A DNA stretch of 64,000 nt from Dehalococcoidia bacterium (GTDB taxonomy: Bacteria > Chloroflexota > Dehalococcoidia > DSTF01 > WHTK01), in the NCBI GenBank assembly GCA_009377745.1, contig WHTK01000002.1, positions 108,771-172,770 on the forward strand. Direction: 5' to 3'. Position 1 is the stretch's first letter. Every line of letters begins with the position of its first letter. The position numbers were made by a program, and so were the translations under genes. The notes under the pieces are model-generated. The model was not told the origin of the DNA. It was given only the letters and a program-made list of their open reading frames with translations, and did not search any database. Positions 25,451-33,637 of this stretch are shown one piece after another.

Positions 25451-25605
25451 CTACGTTGCGTACTGCGGGCGCCCGGTGGGCCAGTAGACCTGGATCGTCA
25501 CACCGCTCGGGTGGCCCGCGATTCGACCAGTTCGAGCGCGCTGTCCCGGGCCGGTGTCAGGAAACAGCCGCGTCCCGTAAGGCCGGATCGTAGTCTCACC
25601 GCCTG
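25451..25605 (-). pseudogene. decayed C-terminus of a fourth RibD/DHFR-family gene
   Basis: Reading across three frames gives YGTRLFPDTGP, then ALELVESRATR, then SGVTIQVYWPTGRPQYAT and a stop. The order G.RLFPDTGP, LELVESR, GVTIQVYRP is the standard C-terminus of this family. At least two frame changes show it is dead. Confidence 0.55.
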
Positions 25606-25620
25606 AAGAATCTGGACCAG

Positions 25621-26172
25621 TTAGGCCGAGGGAAGCCAATTCATTACCCGTTCAGCCCGACTATGCACCGGGCCGACTAGGTCCAGGATCGCAACATCAC
25701 CACAAAAGCCAAATCGGTCATCAAGGATGATCTCGCGGAGCACGTCGTCGACAGCAGATCTAAGATCCTGATAGGCAGCCCGAGGGATGAGAGCGTCTGC
25801 TTCCGGGGTGACGGGGATGAACACCAGCAAATCAAGGCTTCCTATGGCGCGCCTTATCGTAGGCTGCCAACGATCCAAATCGAACGAATCAATCTCAGAC
25901 AGCGCAAATAAGTATCCCAGGTAATCGAGTGGGCACCGATCGAAGATGACATTTTGTTGCCTTCTTCGCAATGCTTTGAGTTCATGTCGGAAGAGAAGTT
26001 TAAATTCATCAACACTTGGCGGTGTTGAGAACTCGTAACCAGCATCATCCAATACGTAATACGACTCTTCAACGATCTGATGATGAGGAAGTCGCAAGCT
26101 AAGAGTTTCGACCAACGTCGACTTCCCTACGCCATGAGTGCCCGAGACCGCAATGCGCAATGTTCTCTCCAA
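25621..26172 (-). CDS. P-loop ATPase/kinase, NadR-like AAA
   Basis: 183 residues. It begins with a Walker A, IAVSGTHGVGKSTLVETL, followed by a regulatory-looking segment (HQIVEESYYVLDDAGYEFST). A Walker B-like NVIFDRCPLDYLGYLFAL comes next, then a lid region (AYQDLRSAVDDVLREIILDD). This arrangement resembles the nucleoside-kinase-like AAA proteins related to the NadR kinase domain. A phosphorylated substrate is expected but unknown. Codon use and AT content are slightly different from the neighbours (several AAT/ATC and TTT codons), and the gene lies beside IS remnants, which hints at transfer. Confidence 0.75.
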   Translation of the reverse strand: MERTLRIAVSGTHGVGKSTLVETLSLRLPHHQIVEESYYVLDDAGYEFSTPPSVDEFKLLFRHELKALRRRQQNVIFDRCPLDYLGYLFALSEIDSFDLDRWQPTIRRAIGSLDLLVFIPVTPEADALIPRAAYQDLRSAVDDVLREIILDDRFGFCGDVAILDLVGPVHSRAERVMNWLPSA

Positions 26173-26277
26173 GCCTGTCGGCGACTTGTCCTAAGAGCCG
26201 GTCGCCAGCACTTAGTTTATCTCGTTGGTACGCTGCTCACTGTATTGGTTCGTAGTAAGGTGCAGTCATCGTCGGTC

Positions 26278-26784
26278 TCAACCGGCCTCGGCAGGATCCT
26301 CGGCCAGGATCGCGTCGATCTGGCCGACGGCCTGAGTCAGACCTTCCTCCATGCCCATGGCAGCGAGCTGCTCCATGGCTTCGACGCTCGGAAACTCGCT
26401 CTCAATCGACATCCGCGTCTTCCCGCCGCCGATGTCCTGGATCGTCACCTGCACGGTCGTCATCGGGAGCTCCGCGTTCGGCGTGCCGTCCTCGTTGGTG
26501 AAGCCATCGCGGAAGACCAGCCGATAGGGTGGCTGGACCACGTCCACGTTCCAGTACCCGCGTGGCTGGTCGCCCTCCGGGCCGGTCATGTGGTACTGGA
26601 CTTGGCCGCCAGGGCGCAGGTCATGAGTATCGACCGTCGCTGGGTAGGTCGGCGGTCCCCACCAGCGCTCGAGCTGTCGCGGATCGCCCCACAACTGCCA
26701 GACGCGCTCTGGCGAGGCGTGGAACTCGGCATCCAGCGTCATCGTGCGCGACTGAGAGTCCTTGCGAATGTCGGTAACGGTCAT
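26278..26784 (-). CDS. SRPBCC (AHSA1-like) protein
   Basis: 168 residues: DAEFHASPERVWQLWGDPRQ, LERWWGPPTYPATVD, LRPGGQVQYHMTGPEGDQPR and a C-terminal helix MEQLAAMGMEEGLTQAVGQI. It is the Activator-of-Hsp90-homology-1-like class of START/SRPBCC ligand-binding proteins. It overlaps the end of the ArsR gene by four bases, so the two are translationally coupled. The partner arrangement parallels the fused protein at 8899-9729. Confidence 0.85.
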   Translation of the reverse strand: MTVTDIRKDSQSRTMTLDAEFHASPERVWQLWGDPRQLERWWGPPTYPATVDTHDLRPGGQVQYHMTGPEGDQPRGYWNVDVVQPPYRLVFRDGFTNEDGTPNAELPMTTVQVTIQDIGGGKTRMSIESEFPSVEAMEQLAAMGMEEGLTQAVGQIDAILAEDPAEAG

Positions 26785-27119
26785 CGGTCTGCCTCCTTTG
26801 GCGATTCGTTAATGAGCTGGTTCATACGTTCGACGCGCTCGCGCCACAGCTCCTCGTATCGGTCGAGCAGACGGCGCGCCACGCGGAGCCCCTCTAGGTT
26901 AGTGCGGACGACCTTCCTCCGCCCCATGCGATGCTTGCTGACCAGGCCGGCCCGCTCGAGGATGGCGATGTGCTTCTGTACGGCTGCGAAGCTCATCAAG
27001 TAGTGCTCGGTGAGCTCCGCCACCCCTTCCTCGCCCTCGATCGCCCGGCGCACGATGTCTCGCCGGGTGGCATCACCCAGTGCCCCGAAGATGCGGTCGT
27101 GGTCGAGGACTGTCTGCAT
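26781..27119 (-). CDS. ArsR-family transcriptional regulator
   Basis: About 112 residues from the ATG at 27117-27119: DRIFGALGDATRRDIVRRAI, then ELTEHYLMSFAAVQKHIAIL and RAGLVSKHRMGRRKVVRTN form the winged helix. Longer frames start inside an operator-like dyad at 27123-27140 (one with TTG), so the short form is preferred. It has no metal-binding Cys motif; such ArsR proteins usually pair with SRPBCC genes, as here. Confidence 0.85.
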   Translation of the reverse strand: MQTVLDHDRIFGALGDATRRDIVRRAIEGEEGVAELTEHYLMSFAAVQKHIAILERAGLVSKHRMGRRKVVRTNLEGLRVARRLLDRYEELWRERVERMNQLINESPKEADR

Positions 27120-27122
27120 TGA

Positions 27123-27140
27123 TACAACCATAAAGTTGTA
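27123..27140. promoter_or_regulatory. operator-like dyad upstream of the ArsR/SRPBCC pair
   Basis: TACAAC-CATAAA-GTTGTA is a perfect 6-bp inverted repeat with a 6-base spacer, three bases before the start codon. It has the same geometry but different sequence from the dyad at 9742-9761. Confidence 0.5.
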
Positions 27141-27481
27141 CAATCTGGCTTGTCAACTGGTGGCTAGGACATTTCACGACTAGTGGAGTTCTTCAAATGA
27201 CTAGAAGGCAGTGGCAACCAGCGCCCTGGTCCGCAGCGCCGGCTAAAGGTCGAACGATTGTCGATGCTTAGTGGTCAGGATAAGATGGCGTCGGTCGGGC
27301 CCAATCAGGGCCTTGCTCAACGGCTGAAACAGCCGCTGACGCCCTTATTGCGTGACCATCGGTCAGGTGGAGGCAGGTGGTCTGCCTTCTTGGAAACAGG
27401 TAGCTAAGATCGCTCAGAAGTCTGCCTGAGGGTTATTTTCTGAATCTGATGGGGGCAAAAAGGGGGCCAAATCGGCCACGC

Positions 27482-27531
27482 GCTTGCTTCCAAGCAGGCT
27501 GTCACGAGTTCCAGCCCGTCCCCCCGCTCCA
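27482..27531 (+). repeat. third tRNA-Gly 3'-half remnant (copy C)
   Basis: GCTTGCTTCCAAGCAGGCTG, then a mutated T arm (CACGAGTTCCAGCCCGT) and CCCCCGCTCCA. The anticodon-arm segment has the same orientation as copy A. The T arm no longer pairs well. It lies in the 490-base gap between the ArsR gene and the isochorismatase gene; the rest of that gap shows no gene. A GGGGGCAAAAAGGGGG stretch just upstream resembles sequence often found at attachment sites. Confidence 0.55.
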
Positions 27532-27556
27532 GATTCCAGGGACTGTGGATAGTGAG

Positions 27557-27583
27557 AGGCCCGAGAATTTGACTCCCGGGCCT
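27557..27583 (-). terminator. hairpin downstream of isochorismatase-family gene 1
   Basis: AGGCCCG, loop AGAATTTGACTCC, CGGGCCT: a 7-bp GC-rich stem 25 bases past the minus-strand stop. It has no T-run. Confidence 0.4.
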
Positions 27584-27607
27584 AGGTACCGACAACACAC
27601 CCTTTAG

Positions 27608-28360
27608 CTACAACGAGGCGGCCTTCACCTTCCCCTCAACCGCGTCCTTGTCTTCGCGCCACTGCTTCAACATGCTTATGACTTCCGCCGTCGGTAAGAC
27701 GTCCGCATACTTCTGGTCCAAGTCGAATAGGTTGATTGCGTGAGGCGCCTCGTGCCGGTCGAATACGCCTTCTTCCGCGATGATTACCTTAAAGCGGTAT
27801 GTGCACGCATCGATGACCGTGGCCCGCACGCAGCCGCTGGTGCTCTCCCCAACCACGATAAGGGTGTCGACTTCTTGGACGTTCAGGTGAGCGATAAGGG
27901 GCGTCCCCCAGAACGCACTCGGTGAAGCCTTGCGAATTACAGCTTCGCCGAGGATCGGGCCAACTTCAGGAATGATTTCGTGCATGGCGTCTGGGCTGCC
28001 GACGGCGTTCATGGCCCGTTGGCGCTGGCCCGGGCGCCGCCCTCGTGGCACACCCCAGCCCTCCACGCCCGTGTTCGTAAGCATCGTGACGTGGGTGACC
28101 GGTATTTCCAGTCCTCGCGCGACCGAAAGCAGTTCCTGGATGTGTGGTACCGCGTCCCAGGCTGCCATTCCGCAGCTCTGCGGCCACTCCTCTATCGCGT
28201 CCAGCAAGGGCTGAGGGCGGTCGCCGAAGACTGCCCGATAAAGATCAACCAGCAGGATTCCTGGCTTTTGACCGAAACCCACGGACTGATGGCTGTTCTT
28301 CTTCGTTAGATGAGCCTTGTCCTGTGGCGTTAGAAATTTATCCCAGACTCGCTCTGACAT
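27608..28360 (-). CDS. isochorismatase-family cysteine hydrolase 1
   Basis: 250 residues with the catalytic triad in place: Asp in GILLVDLYRAVFGD, Lys in AVIRKASPSAFWGT and Cys in VVGESTSGCVRATVIDA. The longer N-terminus (about 30 residues before the core strand) and the AFWGTPL motif resemble N-carbamoylsarcosine amidohydrolases. An amide or carbamoyl substrate is inferred. It diverges from a substrate-binding protein gene 186 bases away. The shared intergenic region contains a small dyad at 28441-28456. Confidence 0.85.
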   Translation of the reverse strand: MSERVWDKFLTPQDKAHLTKKNSHQSVGFGQKPGILLVDLYRAVFGDRPQPLLDAIEEWPQSCGMAAWDAVPHIQELLSVARGLEIPVTHVTMLTNTGVEGWGVPRGRRPGQRQRAMNAVGSPDAMHEIIPEVGPILGEAVIRKASPSAFWGTPLIAHLNVQEVDTLIVVGESTSGCVRATVIDACTYRFKVIIAEEGVFDRHEAPHAINLFDLDQKYADVLPTAEVISMLKQWREDKDAVEGKVKAASL

Positions 28361-28440
28361 GCTGCCTCCTAATCTGACGAAATTGGCGCAAGGATTGCAC
28401 GCTCGTGGCCATCTTACAAGCCTGTGATCATTATGGACGT

Positions 28441-28456
28441 ATAAGCGGGGGCTTAT
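28441..28456. promoter_or_regulatory. small dyad between divergent hydrolase and binding-protein genes
   Basis: ATAAGC-GGGG-GCTTAT is a perfect 6-bp inverted repeat about midway in the divergent region. It may be an operator that controls both directions. Confidence 0.35.
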
Positions 28457-28546
28457 CGGGACATAATCCTTTCGTCATTGTCGCGCTTCCAGACCTCTGC
28501 CTACATTAGCCTCGAAACGAGCTGGTGTAGAACGGAGCGCGGGAGC

Positions 28547-30350
28547 ATGAGTGACTACTGGGCCTCGATCCTGAAGAAGCGACAAATGACGCGACGCCGG
28601 CTCATGTCCGGCGCCGCGGGCGTGACCGTGGGTGGACTGGCCCTCAGCATGATTGGCTGCGGTGGCGGCGATGACGGCGGCGTCGAAGGTGACGCCTCTG
28701 GCCTTCTCGGCCGGGTTTCGGACACCACCAAGGAGGCGAAGGCCGGGGGGACCTGGCCCAGCCATTTCCTCGAAGACATCGTCAACATGGACCCCATTGT
28801 CAACAACTCAAGCCCGACGCAGACGCATTTGGCCTACGTGTACAGCAGTCTCTTGAAGGATGGGCTAAGCACGACCAAGCGGCCGGGCGCCGACTTGATC
28901 GCCGGCGACGCCGCCGAATCCTGGGAAATGACGGCTGACGCCCTCCAGATCACACTCAAACTGCGTCCCAACCACAAGTTCGACCCCAGGCCACCTACAA
29001 TTCGACCCCAGGCCACCTACAAACGGAAGAGCAATGGACTCAGCGGACGTCAAGTGGAGCTGGGAAAAATATGAGGCCACCGGTTACTCGGCGAGTGAGC
29101 TGGCAACCGTCCGCAACCCCGCTGCGCCAATTCAGTCGATTTCGACCCCGGACTCACGCACGGTTGTCTTCAAACTTGCCTACCCTTATGCCAACGTCGT
29201 GGAGCTCCTTTCTTCATCATCGATAACCCTGTACGTGATGCCAAAAGATGAAGGCTTCAACTTCAAGAGCGATATGCGGGGTTCCGGACCCTACTTCCTG
29301 GAGAGCTACCGGCCAAGTGCGGGGCTGACATTTACCAAGAACAAGGATTGGTACGACAACCCCCGGCCGTATTTCGACCGGATCGAAAGGCCATTGCTCA
29401 CGGAATACGCGTCTGGCCTCGCCCAGTTCAAATCGCAGAACATCTGGACCTTCGACGTGCGCGGTGAAGACCTCCTCCAGACGAAGCGAGACCACATGGA
29501 CATGCTGATGCTCCCGGTGAAGGAAGTCAGCACAAGCCTGGGTGGTTATCTGAATTTCTCCAAGCGAGACGACACTCTTTTTAAGGATGTGCGGATTCGA
29601 CGAGCCTTGGCGATGATGCTCGACAGAGATCTACTCATAGCGGTCGCGGATGGTACGGATCAATTCAGTTCCGCCGGCCTCCCCATTCGGACTTACTGGA
29701 GTGGCCACCTTGCCCCGGGCCTGCCAGAGTGGCTCGATCCCAACACAGAAGCCCTTGGGGAAGGAGCTAAGTACTTCCAGCACAACCCGGACGAGGCAAG
29801 GAAGCTCGTACAGGCCGCGGGAGTGCCGATGCCTTACGCGGCGCCTTTTGGCCACTACGTCGATCAGGTCCCCGCTGACCAGCCAAAGTTCCAAATGCTC
29901 TTGGGGATGTTCAACGAAGGCGGCATTTTCAACGTCACTTCCGACCCGCTGCTCTACAACACGTCCTGGCGTACAGCCCGCCAGGCCGCGGGAATGGAAC
30001 ACCAGGGACTGCTTTGGCACCGGACGGGCAGCTTTAGCGCTGACTTGATGCTGACGCAGATGTACACGCCTGACGGCCGCAACTCACAAAATGCCAAGCC
30101 TCATCCCGGCGTTACGGACCTCGTCCTCAAGCAAAAGAGCGAGCTCGACCCGGCCAGGCGGGTGGCAATGATCCACGAAATCCAGAAGCAGCTATCCCTG
30201 GACTGGCCCGTCATCCCCTGGGCGGGAACCGCGCCCGGTTTCACCCTGAGGTGGCCGTGGCTTGCGAACCATGGCACTTTCGTCGAAGGCAGCGCGTCAG
30301 CGAGGTCATACGCGTACTTCTGGTACGACGAGGCAAAGAAGCCCGCGTAA
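28547..30350 (+). CDS. lipoprotein ABC substrate-binding protein 2, frameshifted by 22-bp duplication
   Basis: About 593 residues after removal of one copy of a 22-bp tandem repeat. The signal is Tat-like (TRRRLMSGAAGVTVGG) and ends in a lipobox (SMIGCGGG). The body is family-5 solute-binding protein (GDAAESWEMTADALQITLKL, then SADVKWSWEKYEATGYSASE, and VRIRRALAMMLDRDLL). The two tandem copies at 28979-29000 and 29001-29022 are identical. With one copy the frame reads HKFDPRPPTNGRAMDSADVK without interruption. Family-5 proteins bind peptides, nickel, glycosides and other ligands. Sequence 3 follows 51 bases later. Confidence 0.85.
28979..29022 (+). repeat. exact 22-bp tandem duplication within the binding-protein gene
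   Basis: The unit begins TTCGACCCCAGGCC and ends CACCTACAA; it occurs twice head to tail without a mismatch. As 22 is not divisible by three, it shifts the frame. Deleting one copy restores a full-length protein. Confidence 0.95.
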
Positions 30351-30400
30351 TCCCCAGGTCTAGTCAACCTGGTGAGCCTTGAAGAGGTTGGGAGAAGAAC

Positions 30401-32209
30401 ATGACTGCACGATCTTGGCAAGCTAGCGTTGCAACGAAACGCGTGACGAGGCGGTGGCTCCTAAAGGGGGCGGCAGCTGGAGCCGGCAGCGCTGCGATTC
30501 TTGCCTGTGGCGGTAGTGACAGCCGCTCGGTCGGACGGATCGCAATCGACCCCAGCGGTGTGCGCAGTGCCGGCGCAGTCATTTACGCCAAGGACAATTG
30601 GAAGCTCGCGGATGAGACTGGCAACGCCGTTTCGGGAGGAATCTATCCCGGACGGAACACAGCCGACCTCTCGGAGTCGATGGACCCCTTCCTCGCCACG
30701 CAAGGCCGAGGCGACCAGTTCACCGACTTAGGCTACGAGTACCTCGTCATCCCCAACCGGGGACCAGGCATCGACCCGGCCAGCCCTGAAGGCCTTGAGC
30801 TCCGCCCACACCTGGCCGAGTCCTACGAGGTCTCCGATGATGGACTGAGCTACACCTTCACTTTGCGCCGCGGCGTGAAATACCACCGCATCCCGCCTGT
30901 AAACGGCCGCGAGATGAATATCGAAGATTGGCGCACATCCTATCAGCGCAACAACGAAATTGGCTCCAACCGGTCGTCCTATCAGGAGGTAGTCGATAAG
31001 GCAGAGTTCCTGGACGCACGGCATATGGTGATCAAGATGAAGGAGCCGTATGCACCGTTCCTGAATCGTTGCTGGGATTACAACTTCGCCTGGAAGGCTG
31101 TACCGAGCGAGCTGAATGCAAACCCTGAGCTGTTGGCGAGGCAGATGATCGGCACCGGTTATCGGATGATGGACGTCGTCCAGCCGTCGGTGACCTGGGA
31201 GTTCAAGCGCTGGGACGAGTATTGGGAAGGCAAACCTTACATCGAAAGATGGCACTACCCGCTGATTACCGAGCCTGCAAATGCCTACGCTCAGTTCGTC
31301 AGCCAGAAGATCATTTCGCTGGCGCCCGGCGCCGCAAGCGCCTTAGCTCTACGTGGCGACGCGCCCGGCGCACTCATGCTCGCCGTCGAAATCCCCATCG
31401 AGACCGCAATTCGGGCCAATTTCGGCAAACAGGATGCCGCGACCTCCCCTTGGAAAGACACCCGTGTCAGGATCGGCCTCCACAAGCTCATGGATTGGGA
31501 CGCCTGGCAGTCGCAGGAAAGTAATCTCGCGGCGTTTCGTGCTGCGGGTATCGAGCCCGAGTTGGCTTACACGACGCACGTTCCCTGGGACCCGACGTAC
31601 TTCCTTGACCCGCGCAAAAACGAGCTGGGCGATGCCTCAAAGAACTATCTCTACGACCCTGGCGCCGCCAAACAGATGATCACAGCCGCAGGGTATCCTG
31701 AGGGCTTCGAGATTGACTACTGGACGCGCGCCAGCGCAGCGGACCTCTCCCAGGTTCATGTGGATTACTGGCAGAAATCGGGAATCGTGCGGCCAGTGAG
31801 ACACAGCGTGAGCAACCAGGAGTATGCAGACAAGATCGTAAACAAGGTTGAATTCAAAGGCGTCCAGGTCCCGGCATCGTCTTCGGGCACGGACGTTGAC
31901 TATCTGCTCTCCCTCTACTATCACAGCAGCGGGCTTCCCGGAAGTCTTGGTTACGACCCAGAATTGGACCGCAGTATCGAAGCCCAACGTCGCGAACGTG
32001 ACCCGCAGAAGCGCGCCGGCCACATCAAAGACTTCCAGCGCCAGGTGGCGAAGAGCTTCGTCCATCTGCCCGGCAATCATCGTTTCTCAACCTGGAGTTT
32101 CGAGTGGCCTTGGCTACATAATGTAAACCAAAGGCCAGTGAATCGAGCCTGGCCAAACGACTCGTTCTTGAATTGGCTGGACCCGAATATGCCTAACCGG
32201 GACGGATAG
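30401..32209 (+). CDS. Tat-lipoprotein ABC substrate-binding protein 3
   Basis: 602 residues, intact. Signal TRRWLLKGAAAGAGSAAILAC with an RR pair and a lipobox Cys. After it comes NWKLADETGNAVSGGIYPG, closely matching protein 1 (13113-14934). The core shows LAESYEVSDDGLSYTFTLRR and KYHRIPPVNGREMNIEDWRT. Both proteins end in NMPNR.G. They are clearly paralogues of one branch, about 600 residues long, and distinct from protein 2. The gene is followed 25 bases later by an isochorismatase-family gene. Confidence 0.9.
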   Translation: MTARSWQASVATKRVTRRWLLKGAAAGAGSAAILACGGSDSRSVGRIAIDPSGVRSAGAVIYAKDNWKLADETGNAVSGGIYPGRNTADLSESMDPFLATQGRGDQFTDLGYEYLVIPNRGPGIDPASPEGLELRPHLAESYEVSDDGLSYTFTLRRGVKYHRIPPVNGREMNIEDWRTSYQRNNEIGSNRSSYQEVVDKAEFLDARHMVIKMKEPYAPFLNRCWDYNFAWKAVPSELNANPELLARQMIGTGYRMMDVVQPSVTWEFKRWDEYWEGKPYIERWHYPLITEPANAYAQFVSQKIISLAPGAASALALRGDAPGALMLAVEIPIETAIRANFGKQDAATSPWKDTRVRIGLHKLMDWDAWQSQESNLAAFRAAGIEPELAYTTHVPWDPTYFLDPRKNELGDASKNYLYDPGAAKQMITAAGYPEGFEIDYWTRASAADLSQVHVDYWQKSGIVRPVRHSVSNQEYADKIVNKVEFKGVQVPASSSGTDVDYLLSLYYHSSGLPGSLGYDPELDRSIEAQRRERDPQKRAGHIKDFQRQVAKSFVHLPGNHRFSTWSFEWPWLHNVNQRPVNRAWPNDSFLNWLDPNMPNRDG

Positions 32210-32234
32210 TCACCCCAGCCCGAAGGAGCATCTC

Positions 32235-32879
32235 ATGCCAACGCTCGCAGAAAAGGCTGACCCGCGGAAAGCAGCCATAATCGTGGTTGATGTCCAGAAT
32301 GACTTCTGTCATGAAGACGGATCATCGGCTAAGAACGCCCGTGGGCCGGGCGAAGGCCTTCAGAGGGCAATGATTTCGACCCTAAACCACCTGATCGACG
32401 AAGGGCGCCGATATGGCCTTCCGGTCGTCTTCATCCAGACAACACACAGTCCCGAGACCGATAGTGAGGTCTGGAGCGAGCGTCGCCACGAGCGCGAGCA
32501 TTACACTTGCCTTGACGGAACCTGGGGCGCCGAGTTCTACGGTGTGGTCCCCACGCCCGGCGACGTGATTGTAAACAAGCACCGATACAGCGCCTTTACC
32601 GGCACCAATCTGGACGAGTTGCTCAAGTCGCGAGACATCGGCTCTGTCATCGTTACGGGCGTTGTCACTGGCGTTTGTGTGGAATCGACCGCCCGCGAGG
32701 CCTTTTGGCGTGATTACTACGCGATCATTGCTAGCGACTGCTGCGGCGCTTCGTCAAGAGCCGCCCACGAGGAGGCCCTTGAACGCATGGAGCGTTCCTT
32801 CGCCACGCTCGCGACCGCGGAGGAGATCATTAGCAGCTGGTCGCATAAGACCGCACGAGTCGAAGAGATAACGGTCTAA
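32235..32879 (+). CDS. isochorismatase-family cysteine hydrolase 2 (RutB/maleamate-amidase-like)
   Basis: 214 residues. Catalytic Asp in AAIIVVDVQNDFCHEDG, Lys in VIVNKHRYSAFTGTNLDELL and Cys in VVTGVCVESTAREAFWRDYY. The core is of the classic type seen in ureidoacrylate, maleamate and nicotinamide hydrolases; the exact substrate is open. GAAGGAG lies upstream of the ATG. It is downstream of substrate-binding protein 3, so imported substrate may be hydrolysed by it. Confidence 0.88.
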   Translation: MPTLAEKADPRKAAIIVVDVQNDFCHEDGSSAKNARGPGEGLQRAMISTLNHLIDEGRRYGLPVVFIQTTHSPETDSEVWSERRHEREHYTCLDGTWGAEFYGVVPTPGDVIVNKHRYSAFTGTNLDELLKSRDIGSVIVTGVVTGVCVESTAREAFWRDYYAIIASDCCGASSRAAHEEALERMERSFATLATAEEIISSWSHKTARVEEITV

Positions 32880-32915
32880 AGCCTAGCCCGTCACAGCATA
32901 GGTCAGGGAACACGA

Positions 32916-33062
32916 TCAAACATTTATCCTCTCCACCTGATCCTGAAGGTGGCGTCTGATCCTCTGAGACTGGATGCAGTACTCAGTGGGGATCAAGGGC
33001 GCCATCTCATCGGAACACAGGATGAGCGTGTCGTCTGACTCGATGCCGGCGTGTCGGCACAT
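32916..33062 (-). pseudogene. short coding remnant, possibly M29/NicX-like N-terminus
   Basis: The minus strand reads MCRHAGIESDDTLILCSDEM, then APLIPTEYCIQSQRIRRHLQ and a stop at 32916. Just upstream in another frame is LLLDDYLDALR. The opening resembles N-termini of M29 aminopeptidase-like proteins, a family that includes the dihydroxypyridine dioxygenase NicX. The match is short and the frame broken. The body of such a gene (about 350 residues) is absent. Confidence 0.3.
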
Positions 33063-33115
33063 GGCGCAGCGCGTCGAGGTAATCGTCGAGTAGCAGCTTC
33101 GGGCGCGAGGAAGAG

Positions 33116-33463
33116 CTAGATAGTCGCGTCCTCCAGCCAGATGACCGCCTGGACCACCGGCTCCGCGCCAACGACGCGTGTCAGATGCCCGCTGCCGGTC
33201 AGGTCATCCATGAGGCGGGAATCGCCGGGCCCGAAGCTATACACCGTACCGTCGCGCAGCTCGATCTCAAGCCGGCCGGACAGGTGCACGACCATCTGAC
33301 GCCGAGGGGCGGGATGCCAGTCCATGACGGTGCCTGCCGCCAGTTCGCGCACTAAGACGTGAGACGCGTCGAAGCCCTTCGTCCAGTCGGCGTGTTTGGC
33401 CGGATCGACGACTTCACAGCCGCAGAGGCCGTCTTCGGTTGCGTAGAAGCGTTTGGCATCCAT
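33116..33463 (-). CDS. small cupin-domain protein
   Basis: 115 residues; GGAGGGTGGACC precedes the ATG. It has GTVMDWHPAPRRQMVVHLSG, LEIELRDGTVYSFGPGD and HLTRVVGAEPVVQAVIWLED. That gives one cupin barrel with a WHPAPRRQ metal-type motif. The function is unknown. It diverges from acetyl-CoA synthetase with 174 bases between. Confidence 0.75.
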   Translation of the reverse strand: MDAKRFYATEDGLCGCEVVDPAKHADWTKGFDASHVLVRELAAGTVMDWHPAPRRQMVVHLSGRLEIELRDGTVYSFGPGDSRLMDDLTGSGHLTRVVGAEPVVQAVIWLEDATI

Positions 33464-33637
33464 GGTCCACCCTCCAGCAAGATCGTCCGTGCGGGGCTAC
33501 AATCGGCTGGCAAGCAGCGTCTGTCAAGGCGGGGATGCTGGACACGAAATCGAGAGCCAGTCTTTACAACAACTCCGCCGTGGTTGCGGCGGCCTTTTCG
33601 CCAACTCCGCGATGATGACGACGGAGGGTAATTTCCG

